A stretch of DNA of 64,000 nt from Aquimarina acroporae (GCF_023195925.1 NZ_JALPRE010000012.1:62001-126000); one strand, 5' to 3'; positions 34,758 to 44,540 are shown, counted from the first letter of the stretch. A program made the numbers and translations. The notes: generated by a model from the letters alone, not told the origin.

Positions 34758-37434
34758 TTATCTTTTGATATCTATCATAATTGTCTATTTGACTTTTTTA
34801 TTTCTAGTAGCCTTTTGGGCAGAGAAAAACTCAAAAAGCAAATGGGTCAATAATCCATACATTTATGTATTGTCTCTTGCTGTATATTGTTCGGCTTGGA
34901 CATATTACGGAAGTGTGGGTATTGCATCCCAATCAGGAATAAGTTTTCTCACTATTTACCTTGGTCCTGTGATATCTATTCCGTTGTGGATTCTCGTAAT
35001 GCGTAGAGTTATCAGAATTTCTAAACAACATAAGGTTTCTAGTATTGCAGATTTTATATCATTACGATATGGTAATAATCGTTTTTTGGGTGCACTGGTC
35101 ACCATAATTTGCGTTTTTGCTATTGTTCCCTACATTTCGCTCCAACTTAAAGCGATCTCCGAAACCTTTGAAATTATTACCGACGATACTAGCTACAATG
35201 CTACGTTAATTGTAGATGATTCTACTTTTTATATTGCTGTACTTTTGGCAATATTTGTTGCTTTTTTTGGAACTCAAGCAGCAGACGCATCTCAGCATCG
35301 AAAAGGTATTATGACTACGGTAGCTGTGGAGTCTATTATGAAGTTAGTCTTTTTCCTTGTAATTGGGATTTACGTTACCTTTTTTATGTTTGATGGCACA
35401 AAAGATATTTATAACCAAACTTCTATGCTCGGAAATTTTGAGAAAATCACCTCTTTTAATGGTTTAGAATCTGGTTTTAACTGGATGTTTACGATCATGC
35501 TTTCCTTTTTTGCTATTTTCCTGCTCCCCAGACAGTTTCATGTTGCAGTGGTCGAAAATGACAGAGAGCGTTATTTAAAGAAAGCAATATGGATGTTTCC
35601 TTTATACCTTTTATTATTTAACATATTCGTAATTTTCATAGCATGGGCAGGAAACCTTAGTATTTCAGGAGAAGTGAACCATGATTACTATACATTATTA
35701 CTACCGTTACAAAATGGAAATGTTATTTTGGCATTATTAGTATTTCTTGGGGGATTCTCTGCTGTAATTTCGATGGTAGTTGTATCTACATTGGCGCTAT
35801 CTACAATGGTTAGTAATAACCTTATTATTCCCTACGGATTCCTTGATAAATTCTTGAAAGGAGATCCTGAAAAAAACGAGAAGTATATCAAAAATATAAG
35901 ACGTATCTCAATATTTACCTTAATTATCGCAGCTTACTTTTTCTATATCAACTTTTCCTATGAATTGTCGTTGTATTCTATAGGTTTAATTTCATTTGCT
36001 GTTATTGCTCAATTGGCTCCTTCTTTTTTTATGGGACTTTTTTGGAATCGTGGTTCTGCGAAAGCAGTTAAAATAGGAATGATTATAGGTGTTTTTATTG
36101 TAATATATACGTTAATCCTACCGCTTATTGTAAATGTGCTGGCAGGAAACAATCTGTTTGTGGAAAACGGATTATTTGGGATAAAACTCTTAAAGCCATA
36201 CGCATTGTTTGGTTTAGATTTTTTAGGCCCAGAAGCACATTCCTTTTTTTGGAGTATGTTCTTTAATACATTAACTTTTTTAATTATTTCCTTGCTGTCT
36301 AAAGGGAACTACAGAGAACGAAATTATGCCGAAATGTTTGTGAATAGTAGTAATTATGCCAATTTACAAGATGGAGCTTTTGTATGGAAAGGAGAAGCTT
36401 TTATCTCTGATATTAGAAACATGTTAAACCGTTTTTTAGGAAAAGAACGCACAGAAAAAGCACTGAATTTGTTTTACTTAAAATATGGAATTTCTAAAGA
36501 GGAAGAAATGGCCGATGCCCGATTGATTAAGTTTTCTGAAAAACTATTAACGGGAACGATTGGTAGTGCTTCTGCTCGAATATTGATAGGAAGTGTAGCC
36601 AAAGAAGAACCAGTGAGTTTACTTGAGGTTCTAAAAATATTAGAAGAATCAAAAGAAACTATAGCAGTAAATAAAGCACTTCAAGAAAAATCTGAAGAAT
36701 TAACCAAACTTACCCAAAAACTAAAAACAGCTAATGAAGAGCTGCTAGAACAAGATAGAATAAAAGATGAATTTCTAGATACTATTGCTCATGAGCTTAA
36801 AACCCCTGTAACTTCAATCAAGGCGGCTTCAGAGGTATTAACAGATGACGATGATATGCCTGAAGATCTAAAAAGTAAGTTTCTGGAAAATATAGTTACA
36901 GATTCAGATAGATTAACAAGGTTAATACACAATATTTTAGATCTCGAAAAATTATCGAAGGGACAAGAGCATCTCGACATGGAATCTAGAGAGGTTCATA
37001 AAACTGTAGATAAGGCGATTCATGGTGTTGAGCAGATTGCAAAAAACAAAGGAGTGGAGCTAATACATAATGATGGGTATCAAATACAGGCGAATTATGA
37101 TGAAGATAGAATAATTCAGGTACTCACAAATTTATTATCGAACGCGCTCAAGTTTTCAGATGAAAAAACTGGAAAGATAAAGGTGCATGTCCGTCAGAAA
37201 AAACAAACCGTAGAAATTATAGTCGAAGATAACGGAAAAGGCATTCCAAAAGAGGAAATGAACTATATTTTTGATAAATTTTACCAGTCCAAACATCAAA
37301 ATATAAAAAAACCTATAGGTAGCGGATTGGGGTTAGCGATCAGTAAAAAAATTGTTGAAAGTCATAATGGAAAAATCTGGGTGGATAAAAAGTATAAAGA
37401 AGGAGCCCGTTTTTTATTTACCATACCCAAATGA
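34750..37434 (+). CDS. SSS-type sensor histidine kinase (CbrA-like)
   Basis: An 894-residue fusion of a sodium/solute symporter domain (about 1-510, roughly 13 helices) with a cytoplasmic linker (about 530-640), a coiled coil (about 637-670) and a histidine kinase. The H-box is FLDTIAHELKTPVTSIKA with His681; the N-box LTNLLSNALKFSD, G1 VEDNGKGIPKEE and G2 GSGLGLAISKK are intact. CbrA-type proteins couple substrate sensing to carbon metabolism control. The cognate receiver follows after 27 bases. The ligand is likely a small carboxylate given the symporter and acs nearby. Confidence 0.93.
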   Translation: MNNYLLISIIIVYLTFLFLVAFWAEKNSKSKWVNNPYIYVLSLAVYCSAWTYYGSVGIASQSGISFLTIYLGPVISIPLWILVMRRVIRISKQHKVSSIADFISLRYGNNRFLGALVTIICVFAIVPYISLQLKAISETFEIITDDTSYNATLIVDDSTFYIAVLLAIFVAFFGTQAADASQHRKGIMTTVAVESIMKLVFFLVIGIYVTFFMFDGTKDIYNQTSMLGNFEKITSFNGLESGFNWMFTIMLSFFAIFLLPRQFHVAVVENDRERYLKKAIWMFPLYLLLFNIFVIFIAWAGNLSISGEVNHDYYTLLLPLQNGNVILALLVFLGGFSAVISMVVVSTLALSTMVSNNLIIPYGFLDKFLKGDPEKNEKYIKNIRRISIFTLIIAAYFFYINFSYELSLYSIGLISFAVIAQLAPSFFMGLFWNRGSAKAVKIGMIIGVFIVIYTLILPLIVNVLAGNNLFVENGLFGIKLLKPYALFGLDFLGPEAHSFFWSMFFNTLTFLIISLLSKGNYRERNYAEMFVNSSNYANLQDGAFVWKGEAFISDIRNMLNRFLGKERTEKALNLFYLKYGISKEEEMADARLIKFSEKLLTGTIGSASARILIGSVAKEEPVSLLEVLKILEESKETIAVNKALQEKSEELTKLTQKLKTANEELLEQDRIKDEFLDTIAHELKTPVTSIKAASEVLTDDDDMPEDLKSKFLENIVTDSDRLTRLIHNILDLEKLSKGQEHLDMESREVHKTVDKAIHGVEQIAKNKGVELIHNDGYQIQANYDEDRIIQVLTNLLSNALKFSDEKTGKIKVHVRQKKQTVEIIVEDNGKGIPKEEMNYIFDKFYQSKHQNIKKPIGSGLGLAISKKIVESHNGKIWVDKKYKEGARFLFTIPK

Positions 37435-37461
37435 GCAAACCTTAGGTGAATAGCTAAGCAT

Positions 37462-37824
37462 ATGAAAAAGATTTTAATTGTAGATGATGAACCTAATATT
37501 GTAATGTCCCTAGAATACACGTTCAAAAAGAAAAATTTTGAAGTATTCATCGCCAGAGATGGTAGTGAAGCATTGCAAATTGCCGAAGAAGAGATTCCGG
37601 ATGTGGTATTACTAGATATTATGATGCCCAATGTAGACGGTTACGAGACCTTAAAAGAAATAAAGAATAATAAAAACCTTAAGAATACCAAAGTCGTATT
37701 TCTTTCGGCAAAAAATAAAGCTACAGATATAGAAAAGGGATTAAGCATGGGAGCAGATAAGTACCTTACTAAACCTTTCTCAGTAAAAAAACTGGTAGCA
37801 GAAATAAATGAACTATTGAATTAA
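37462..37824 (+). CDS. Single-domain response regulator
   Basis: A 120-residue receiver with acidic pair Asp8-Asp9, phospho-acceptor Asp52 (LLDIMMPNVDG), Ser/Thr in FLSAKNK and Lys in YLTKPFS, all intact. No output domain, so it must act by protein contact or phosphotransfer. It directly follows the SSS-type kinase and is its likely partner. Confidence 0.93.
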   Translation: MKKILIVDDEPNIVMSLEYTFKKKNFEVFIARDGSEALQIAEEEIPDVVLLDIMMPNVDGYETLKEIKNNKNLKNTKVVFLSAKNKATDIEKGLSMGADKYLTKPFSVKKLVAEINELLN

Positions 37825-37873
37825 CTTTTGATGTTGTGCGCAAACAACAAGGATTTAATTTAGATATGTAAAA

Positions 37874-38104
37874 ATGAAAGTACGTTTAAAACCATTGGCA
37901 TCAGATATATTTATTAGTGTTTATGTAGTAATCTCTTTGTTTCTAAGGTTTTTGTTGGAGACGAAAACACAAATAAGTGCTGCAAATTCTATAGTTATAG
38001 GATTATGTTTTGTTGTCATTCTTTGGGTTTTGATACAATTAAAATTTCTTAACCCAAATTGGTTCGGATTATTTACGCCGAAGGATCAGAAAAATAAAAA
38101 TTAA
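37874..38104 (+). CDS. Small two-TM membrane protein before acs
   Basis: A 76-residue protein with two hydrophobic segments (about 12-30 and 36-58) and a charged C-terminus (FTPKDQKNKN). Lies between the receiver gene and acs, all on one strand with short gaps (49 and 26 bases). No recognised family; perhaps part of the same signalling or transport unit. Confidence 0.68.
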   Translation: MKVRLKPLASDIFISVYVVISLFLRFLLETKTQISAANSIVIGLCFVVILWVLIQLKFLNPNWFGLFTPKDQKNKN

Positions 38105-38130
38105 CATAAAGAATATAAAACATACCAACA

Positions 38131-40038
38131 ATGAGTAATTATCACATAAAACATCTTGAAGAATATTATCAGGTTTACCGAAAATCTGTACGTGATCCGG
38201 AAACGTTCTGGGCAGAAGTTGCAGAAGAACACTTTATGTGGAGAAAAAAATGGGATAATGTGTTAAGCTGGGACTTCACCAAACCGGAGGTGAAATGGTT
38301 TGAAGGAGCTAAGTTAAACATTACCGAAAATTGTATCGATAGACATCTTCAAAATAGAGGACATAAAACTGCTATTCTCTTTGAGCCTAATAATCCAGAA
38401 GAAGACGCACAACATATTACCTATAAACAATTGCACGAACGTGTTTGTAAGTTTGCCAATGTTCTCAAAGAGCAAGGCGTGCAAAAAGGAGATCGCGTTT
38501 GTATTTATTTACCAATGATCCCCGAACTTGCAGTTTCAGTATTGGCTTGTGCCCGTATAGGAGCTATTCATTCGGTTGTGTTTGCAGGGTTTTCTGCTTT
38601 AGCATTATCGACTAGAATAAATGATTGTGATGCAAAAATGGTAATCACTTCTGATGGTTCCTTCCGAGGTGCGAAAACAATAGATCTTAAAGGTATAGTA
38701 GATGAGGCTTTAGAGAGCTGCCCAGGAGTACGCTCTGTTTTAGTAGCAAAAAGAATCAACTCTGATGTGCAAATGAAAAGTGGTCGTGATCACTGGTTAC
38801 AACCATTACTTGATGAAGCTTACAAAGATTGTGTTCCTGAGGTAATGGACGCTGAGGATCCCTTATTTATTTTGTATACTTCGGGATCTACAGGAATGCC
38901 AAAGGGGATGTTACATACCACAGCAGGATATATGGTATATACGGCGTATACCTTTAAAAATGTATTTCAGTATAGAGAAAATGATATTTATTGGTGTACG
39001 GCAGATATAGGTTGGATAACTGGTCATTCCTATATAGTATATGGGCCTTTGGCAAATGGAGCAACAACAGTAATGTTCGAAGGTGTGCCTTCGTATCCTG
39101 ATTTTGGCAGATTTTGGGATATCGTGCAAAAACATAAGGTTACTCAATTCTATACTGCGCCAACTGCTATTAGAGCATTGGCAAAAGAGAATCTCGATTA
39201 TGTAACTAACCACGATCTCTCTAGTTTAAAAGTACTGGGAACTGTAGGAGAACCTATTAATGAAGAAGCATGGCATTGGTATAATGATCATGTTGGTGAA
39301 AAGAAATCTCCAATTGTAGATACTTGGTGGCAAACAGAGACTGGTGGTATCATGATTTCACCCATTCCATATTCTACACCCACCAAACCCACATATGCGA
39401 CATTACCATTACCAGGAATTCAACCCGCTTTAATGGATGAAAATGGTTTAGAAATAAAAGGAAATCAGGTCGATGGACGTCTCTGTATAAAATTTCCCTG
39501 GCCGTCTATGGCACGAACTATCTGGGGTAATCACCAACGCTATAAAGAAACCTATTTTTCGGCATTTGAGAATAAATATTTTACCGGTGATGGCGCTTTG
39601 CGTGATGAAGTAGGATACTATCGAATTACTGGCAGAGTAGATGATGTGATCATTGTCTCTGGTCATAATCTGGGTACCGCTCCAATTGAAGATGCCATAA
39701 ATGAGCATCCTGCGGTTGCAGAGTCAGCTATTGTAGGGTTCCCTCATGATATAAAAGGGAATGCATTGTACGGCTATGTAATTCTAAAAGAAACAGGGGA
39801 AAACAGAGATCGTAATAATTTAAGTAAAGAGGTAAATCAACAGATTACCGAACGTATTGGACCTATTGCAAAACTGGATAAAATTCAATTTGTTCCAGGT
39901 CTTCCTAAAACCAGAAGTGGAAAGATTATGCGTCGTATTCTTAGAAAGATAGCCTCAAAAGACACTAGTAACCTAGGAGATACAAGTACATTGCTTAATC
40001 CTGAAGTGGTTCAGGAAATTATGGATAAATCTTTATAA
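38131..40038 (+). CDS. acs: Acetyl-CoA synthetase (AMP-forming)
   Basis: A 635-residue ANL-superfamily ligase making acetyl-CoA from acetate, ATP and CoA. Motifs: YTSGSTGMPKGMLHTT (P-loop), WWQTETGG (acetate/AMP site, Trp that limits chain length) and KTRSGKIMRR with the catalytic Lys598, the usual site of lysine-acetylation control. Length fits Acs (about 640-650). As last gene of the island, it supplies the metabolic end of the porin/symporter/sensor set. A perfect-looking terminator follows. Confidence 0.96.
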   Translation: MSNYHIKHLEEYYQVYRKSVRDPETFWAEVAEEHFMWRKKWDNVLSWDFTKPEVKWFEGAKLNITENCIDRHLQNRGHKTAILFEPNNPEEDAQHITYKQLHERVCKFANVLKEQGVQKGDRVCIYLPMIPELAVSVLACARIGAIHSVVFAGFSALALSTRINDCDAKMVITSDGSFRGAKTIDLKGIVDEALESCPGVRSVLVAKRINSDVQMKSGRDHWLQPLLDEAYKDCVPEVMDAEDPLFILYTSGSTGMPKGMLHTTAGYMVYTAYTFKNVFQYRENDIYWCTADIGWITGHSYIVYGPLANGATTVMFEGVPSYPDFGRFWDIVQKHKVTQFYTAPTAIRALAKENLDYVTNHDLSSLKVLGTVGEPINEEAWHWYNDHVGEKKSPIVDTWWQTETGGIMISPIPYSTPTKPTYATLPLPGIQPALMDENGLEIKGNQVDGRLCIKFPWPSMARTIWGNHQRYKETYFSAFENKYFTGDGALRDEVGYYRITGRVDDVIIVSGHNLGTAPIEDAINEHPAVAESAIVGFPHDIKGNALYGYVILKETGENRDRNNLSKEVNQQITERIGPIAKLDKIQFVPGLPKTRSGKIMRRILRKIASKDTSNLGDTSTLLNPEVVQEIMDKSL

Positions 40039-40067
40039 ATAGACTTAGCTCTCGTTAAGATCAATAA

Positions 40068-40118
40068 AAAGAGTCTCTGGCTTTCTTTCAAAGTGAGAAA
40101 GTAAGCCAGAGACTCTTT
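40068..40118 (+). terminator. Terminator after acs
   Basis: AAAGAGTCTCTGGCTT (40068-40083) and AAGCCAGAGACTCTTT (40103-40118) are exact inverted copies of 16 bases, with partly paired CTTT/AAAG inside. It works in both directions but no gene reads in from the right. Confidence 0.88.
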
Positions 40119-40611
40119 CATTATATGCTACCTCATAATAAAGAAATCTTCATAAAATCTTAAATTCTAACAAATAAACAATGAGGTAGGGGTTTGTAGG
40201 AATTTTATTTGTTTGTCTTAGACGAAAAAGAATCCCAATAACATTGATTTTCAGGGTAAATACGTTAACATTTGGTTTTTTTAAAATCTTAAAATTTACT
40301 AAAATAAAGTTAATTAACAGTTAAATAATGTTAACAAGTGTTTTGATTGTTTGATTTCAATTTGCGCATATTTTAACACACTGTTATTCTTTGTTTAAGT
40401 CTTTGGTATTCAGTAAAGCAACTAGGTTGCATTATTAAATAATGAAGAATACTTATTCCTGTTTCACCATGAGAAAACCAAATTTAACCCTTATTTTACT
40501 ACGTTTTTGCCGTATTTCTGTGTAAGAATTAATCTATACTTTTGAGCAACTAGTTTTGAGATCTCAACAAATTAACTTTAAAAATTTATTTAACACAAAC
40601 ATTGAAAACCA
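40119..40611 (+). other. Long AT-rich intergenic region with a short ORF
   Basis: About 490 bases without a normal gene. It holds a 18-codon ORF (40469-40525) beginning MRKPNLTL and ending RFCRISV, and a -7-like TACTTTTG (40537-40544) that could serve the protease gene. No hairpin with a T-tail and no recognised riboswitch was seen. Whether the short ORF is translated is unknown. Confidence 0.4.
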
Positions 40612-41838
40612 ATGAAAACTCAACTTAGAATTTTAAGCGCAATTACTGTCTTTTCTTTTCTCTTTTACAGTTGTGAAAAAGATAATGATGGATTCACAGA
40701 CGCAGAAACAGGAATTGAACTAGAGACACCAGATAATATAGGTGCAGACGAAGCAGTATCTGGAAAGTACATCGTTATTTATAATGATGATAAATCTTTA
40801 TCTGGAGATGTAGCTAAAATGCAGGCGAAGTCCCAACAAACATTAGCAAAATATGCTATAGCAGATAGTAACTTAGAAGAAATTTATAGTTATGCTATTC
40901 AAGGTTTTGCTGTTGCCAATCTTTCTACTAAGCAAGCTGAACTACTTAGTAATGACGCAGATGTGGCATTTGTAGAACCAGATATTATCCATAAGTTAGA
41001 TATGGATATGGGTAAACCTGTAAGCTCCCTTCCTGCAACTGTTAACGATAAATCGGATGCTACTAAGGATGTTGGACTTCCAAATGGTGAATTTTTACCT
41101 TGGGGAGTACAATTGGTAGGAAGAGCTAACGGAAGCGGCAGAACTTGCTGGATTATCGATAGTGGTATTGCTCCGCATAGTGATTTAAATATTAATACTG
41201 GTAGAAGCAGAAGTTTCGTTGGTGGATCTTGGGTAGATCAAAACGGACATGGAACTCACGTGGCGGGAACTGTTGCTGCTAGAAATAATGGTTCAGGAGT
41301 TATAGGTGTAGCTTATGGAGCAACCGTGGTTTCTGTTAGAGTATTAAACGCTCAAGGTAGTGGTGCTACTTCTGGTATTCTATCTGGTGTAGATTATGTT
41401 GCAAATAACGCAGGAAACGGAGATACTTGGAACTACAGCGTAGGATTCCGTAACAGAGCTACTTCTCAAGCCATTGATAATGCGTTCAGAAACCTTGAAG
41501 GAAGAGCGATTGGAGCTATGGCAGCAGGAAATAGCAATGACGATACTCAGTTTTATTCACCACAAAGATTACGTACAAGTAACTCTTGGAATGTAGGTAA
41601 TATGACTCGTAATAGAACGGCTGCAGGTACTTCAAACTATGGTAGTAGTGTAGATCGTTGGGCTCCTGGTACAGCAGTATGGTCTACTTGGTTAAACGGA
41701 CAGTTTAATAGAATTTCTGGTACTTCTATGGCATCGCCACACGTAGCAGGAATATTATTATTAAGAGGTAACCGAACAGGAACAAGTGGAACTGTAACTA
41801 AAAGAGGGTTTACAGCTCCGGTAGCTACCTTAAATTAA
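40612..41838 (+). CDS. Subtilisin-family (S8) serine protease lipoprotein
   Basis: A 408-residue protease with a lipoprotein signal (FLFYSC, Cys21), an inhibitor I9 propeptide (about 50-130; GKYIVIYNDD to VAFVEPD) and a peptidase S8 domain (about 160-400) of the proteinase K/aqualysin type. The triad is Asp183 (IIDSGI), His213 (NGHGTHVAGT) and Ser372 (GTSMASPH), with oxyanion Asn307. It would be secreted or surface-held and degrade protein. A terminator follows at once, so it is monocistronic. No C-terminal sorting domain is visible. Confidence 0.95.
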   Translation: MKTQLRILSAITVFSFLFYSCEKDNDGFTDAETGIELETPDNIGADEAVSGKYIVIYNDDKSLSGDVAKMQAKSQQTLAKYAIADSNLEEIYSYAIQGFAVANLSTKQAELLSNDADVAFVEPDIIHKLDMDMGKPVSSLPATVNDKSDATKDVGLPNGEFLPWGVQLVGRANGSGRTCWIIDSGIAPHSDLNINTGRSRSFVGGSWVDQNGHGTHVAGTVAARNNGSGVIGVAYGATVVSVRVLNAQGSGATSGILSGVDYVANNAGNGDTWNYSVGFRNRATSQAIDNAFRNLEGRAIGAMAAGNSNDDTQFYSPQRLRTSNSWNVGNMTRNRTAAGTSNYGSSVDRWAPGTAVWSTWLNGQFNRISGTSMASPHVAGILLLRGNRTGTSGTVTKRGFTAPVATLN

Positions 41839-41863
41839 AAAATAATTTATTACTTATAAGTAA

Positions 41864-41895
41864 GAAAGAGGTTGGAGTATTCCAACCTCTTTTTA
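41864..41895 (+). terminator. Terminator of the protease gene
   Basis: AAAGAGGTTGGA / TCCAACCTCTTT (41865-41892) forms a 12-bp stem with loop GTAT and runs into TTTT. Confidence 0.9.
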
Positions 41896-41929
41896 TGTTC
41901 CGCAAAAATAAGTTATTGGGTATTTAGTG

Positions 41930-42059
41930 AAAGAGGATACCAAAAGTTAATTACGAAACTAAACTTGCCAAAGTCTTCGGTGTCTTGGTTTCTAGGTGAG
42001 TTTCTTCGGCAAATTAAAACTGTTAACCAATAGAGCTTTAATTTTTGAGTATCCTCTTT
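41930..42059. repeat. 130-base imperfect inverted repeat
   Basis: AAAGAGGATAC (41930-41940) and GTATCCTCTTT (42049-42059) are exact inverted copies; pairing continues inward with interruptions, and an inner arm TTGCCAAAG pairs with CTTCGGCAA. The whole can fold as one long stem. It lies between converging genes. It may be a miniature mobile element, a structural RNA or a bulky bidirectional terminator. Confidence 0.45.
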
Positions 42060-42116
42060 TTCAATATGGTTTTGGGTAAAATAGTGACGACTACTTAAAA
42101 AAAGAGTAATCTTATT

Positions 42117-42473
42117 TTATCCTGCTTTAGATTTTACATAATCGTCTACTTGATCATAAGGTATTTCTTTTACGTCTATCAGAAAATCTCCATTAGAACC
42201 AGAAATAACAACTTTGGGTTTAAATTCTCCATTAAACGAATGTTGCACTTTATATGGTGTAGTGCCCTTTCCTAAGGGGCCTGTCCATCCCATAGCATCT
42301 ACTTTCAGCCCACCAACGAAGTGTGAATCGCGTACTAGACTAAATCCGTATGAATAATTAGGAGCATCTCCCTCTACAGTTACAGAAAAAATTCCAGGTG
42401 TTCTTAAACCTGTCCAAAGATATGTTACGCTACATTTAGCCGGATCTACCGGCTGCTTACCAAAAAATCCCAT
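42117..42473 (-). CDS. Unrecognised 118-residue protein under a double-palindrome promoter
   Basis: A compact protein without signal peptide or membrane segment, probably all-beta: short strands around CSVTYLWTGLRTPG, GIFSVTVEGDAP, YSYGFSLVRD and KPKVVISGSNGDFLIDV. I do not recognise the family. The promoter has a good -7 box and the double-palindrome element shared with the gene at 44541-45152, so the two may be expressed together. It diverges from the cyclase-family gene. Coding is supported by its clean frame, promoter and normal codon use. Confidence 0.7.
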   Translation of the reverse strand: MGFFGKQPVDPAKCSVTYLWTGLRTPGIFSVTVEGDAPNYSYGFSLVRDSHFVGGLKVDAMGWTGPLGKGTTPYKVQHSFNGEFKPKVVISGSNGDFLIDVKEIPYDQVDDYVKSKAG

Positions 42474-42578
42474 AATATTTTAGTTTTAATTTTTCCTACT
42501 CTTTTTAGTAAAGGCTTTTCAGATGCCGCCTACAATTATGACTATTGTTTTTCCCTTACTTGATTCTTGTTTACATTT

Positions 42579-42649
42579 CAAATGTAGTAGTAAACTTGTG
42601 GTTGTACCAGAGTAGAATTACTCCATTTCATGAAATGGGTATAATTACC
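42579..42649 (-). promoter_or_regulatory. Promoter with double-palindrome element, 42473 gene
   Basis: On minus, a consensus -7 TACATTTG (42579-42586) is preceded by 23 bases and then GAGTAATTCTACTC (42610-42623), followed upstream by a second palindrome GGTAATTATACC (42638-42649), centres 27 bases apart. No TTTG is present at -33, as expected for an activator-dependent promoter. Confidence 0.65.
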
Positions 42650-42740
42650 TAGTATGATAGGGTAGTGTAGTTGGAAGAAATAAAAAGTATTCTCAGTAAA
42701 TTTTGTACTTTCACTTAGCACAAATACAATATACCACTAA

Positions 42741-43502
42741 ATGAAAATAATAGACCTCTCAAAGCCTATTCAATATAATAAAAATGATCCCTGGTTTATG
42801 AGGGTGAAAATAAAACACAAACCTCATAAGAAAGCCAAATGGCTTATTCGCATATTCGGATTACCATTTAAATTATTTCCTAAAGATTTTGTAGGTTGGG
42901 CAGATGATACTATACAAAAAATGGGAGTACATGCTACCACTCATATCGATGCCCCATGGCATTATGCTCCAACAACCAATGGTAAAAAATCTAAAACTAT
43001 TGATGAAGTACCTTTAGACTGGTGTTTTGGTGAAGGTATTGTTGTCGATATGAAACACAAAGAAGATTTTGATCCTATAACAATTCAAGATATTGAATCT
43101 TTCCTTTCTGCACATGAATTATCATTATCTCCAGGAATGATTGTGCTTATAAAAACAGGAAGGGATAAATTTAATGGAACAAAAGATTTTCATAAAATAG
43201 GCACCGGTATGAGCGCCGAGGCAACTTCTTGGTTAATAGATCAGGGAATAAAGGTAATGGGTATAGATTCCTGGGGTTGGGACCTGCCATTACCACATAT
43301 GGTAAAGAAAGCTAAAGAAACCAATAATTCTGAGCTCTTTTGGGAGGCTCATTTGGTCGGGAAGGATAAAGAGTATTGTCATATGGAGCAATTGGTAAAT
43401 TTAGACGCATTGCCGTATAGTGGATTTAAAGTAGCTGTTTTTCCGCTAAAAATTGTCGGAGCTTCTGCAGCTCCTGCAAGGGTGGTGGCAATGCTGGAGT
43501 AG
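42741..43502 (+). CDS. Cyclase-family hydrolase (kynurenine formamidase-like)
   Basis: A 253-residue metal-dependent hydrolase of the cyclase family. The zinc motif HATTHIDAPWH (His64, His68, Asp70, His74) matches HxGTHxDxPxH with one change. The family includes kynurenine formamidase and isatin hydrolase and related amidohydrolases. No kynurenine pathway gene is nearby. It is divergent from the 118-residue protein and shares the region holding the double-palindrome element. Confidence 0.85.
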   Translation: MKIIDLSKPIQYNKNDPWFMRVKIKHKPHKKAKWLIRIFGLPFKLFPKDFVGWADDTIQKMGVHATTHIDAPWHYAPTTNGKKSKTIDEVPLDWCFGEGIVVDMKHKEDFDPITIQDIESFLSAHELSLSPGMIVLIKTGRDKFNGTKDFHKIGTGMSAEATSWLIDQGIKVMGIDSWGWDLPLPHMVKKAKETNNSELFWEAHLVGKDKEYCHMEQLVNLDALPYSGFKVAVFPLKIVGASAAPARVVAMLE

Positions 43503-43523
43503 AAGAGTGATAAGCCAACTTTA

Positions 43524-44492
43524 TTAAAGATATATTTTTAGATAAAGTTCTGAAGCGATAATTTTTCTTGTATCATTCGTACTGCGAATAGATAACTCTT
43601 GTTGTAAAACATTTTGGTCCTGTGAATTGAAACTGTCAAGAATAAATAAAGATTCATTTTTCTGACCTCTTTTCAAAATAACAAAATTTCCGAGATGGGT
43701 GAGACCAAATCCTATTTGAAAAGCAAACGATTGTTTTATGTTGAATAAAAGTGAAGCAGATAGTTGAGCACTATAGGTTGTAGTTTGGTAATGTTCCTCA
43801 AATAACTGACCTGGACCTAAGACTAAATGTTGAGATACCGAATCTCCTTCGATATCCATTTGCATAAAGACATATGGTATCGAGGATTTTATGTGATATA
43901 TAGATATTCCAGAACCAATGCCTATTTCAAAATTTACCGTAGAAGATTCATTGAGCTGAATTTGATCAAATTTATATTGGGAAGTAACAAGAAAAGTAGT
44001 GTTTTTGATTTTTGATAATTGCCGATATTCTGCAAAAGAAGAGACTTTTATATTATTTATTTCCATCTGTTTGAATTGCCAGAAAAGCATATGAGTTTCC
44101 TGATCATAATTGTTTCTGTAAGTTGAGGAAATACCTATTGAAATGCTTGAAGTTAAACGGTAAGTTGCTTCAGCTGCTATAAACCAGCTTGGAGAAATAG
44201 TAGTACTTGCAATTTTAGACTCGGTAGCGTTTAGCACATTAGTATCACTTAGTGTACTACTTAAGATGTCCAGACTATGATTTCCTAATAATTCTGGAGA
44301 CGAATACCCTGCAGCAATGCCAAGCTGAAAGGCATTTTGCGCATAATTAGTAGCTTTGGGATATTCTTGTGCATAAATGAAGATGATAGGAAATAGATAT
44401 ATGTACTTTAAGACTACTGTTTTTACTAAGAATAATATCTTATATGCCGAGTATGTGGGGAAAGAAACGCACATCTTTAAAAAAGTATGCAT
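43524..44492 (-). CDS. Probable outer-membrane beta-barrel protein, unrecognised
   Basis: Up to 322 residues. A hydrophobic export segment (about 22-40, YIYLFPIIFIYAQ) is followed by alternating beta-strand pattern (for example SWFIAAEATYRLTSSISIGIS, YSAQLSASLLFNIKQSFAFQIG) and ends in LYLKIYL, all typical of outer-membrane barrels. The true start is unclear: in-frame starts at 44492 and 44474 both put extra residues before the signal. Converges on the cyclase gene. It follows the 203-residue protein after 48 bases and may be in its transcript. Confidence 0.6.
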   Translation of the reverse strand: MHTFLKMCVSFPTYSAYKILFLVKTVVLKYIYLFPIIFIYAQEYPKATNYAQNAFQLGIAAGYSSPELLGNHSLDILSSTLSDTNVLNATESKIASTTISPSWFIAAEATYRLTSSISIGISSTYRNNYDQETHMLFWQFKQMEINNIKVSSFAEYRQLSKIKNTTFLVTSQYKFDQIQLNESSTVNFEIGIGSGISIYHIKSSIPYVFMQMDIEGDSVSQHLVLGPGQLFEEHYQTTTYSAQLSASLLFNIKQSFAFQIGFGLTHLGNFVILKRGQKNESLFILDSFNSQDQNVLQQELSIRSTNDTRKIIASELYLKIYL

Positions 44493-44540
44493 TACCCAAG
44501 GAATAATGATTCTTTAGGTAACACATACTCATTAGATTAG

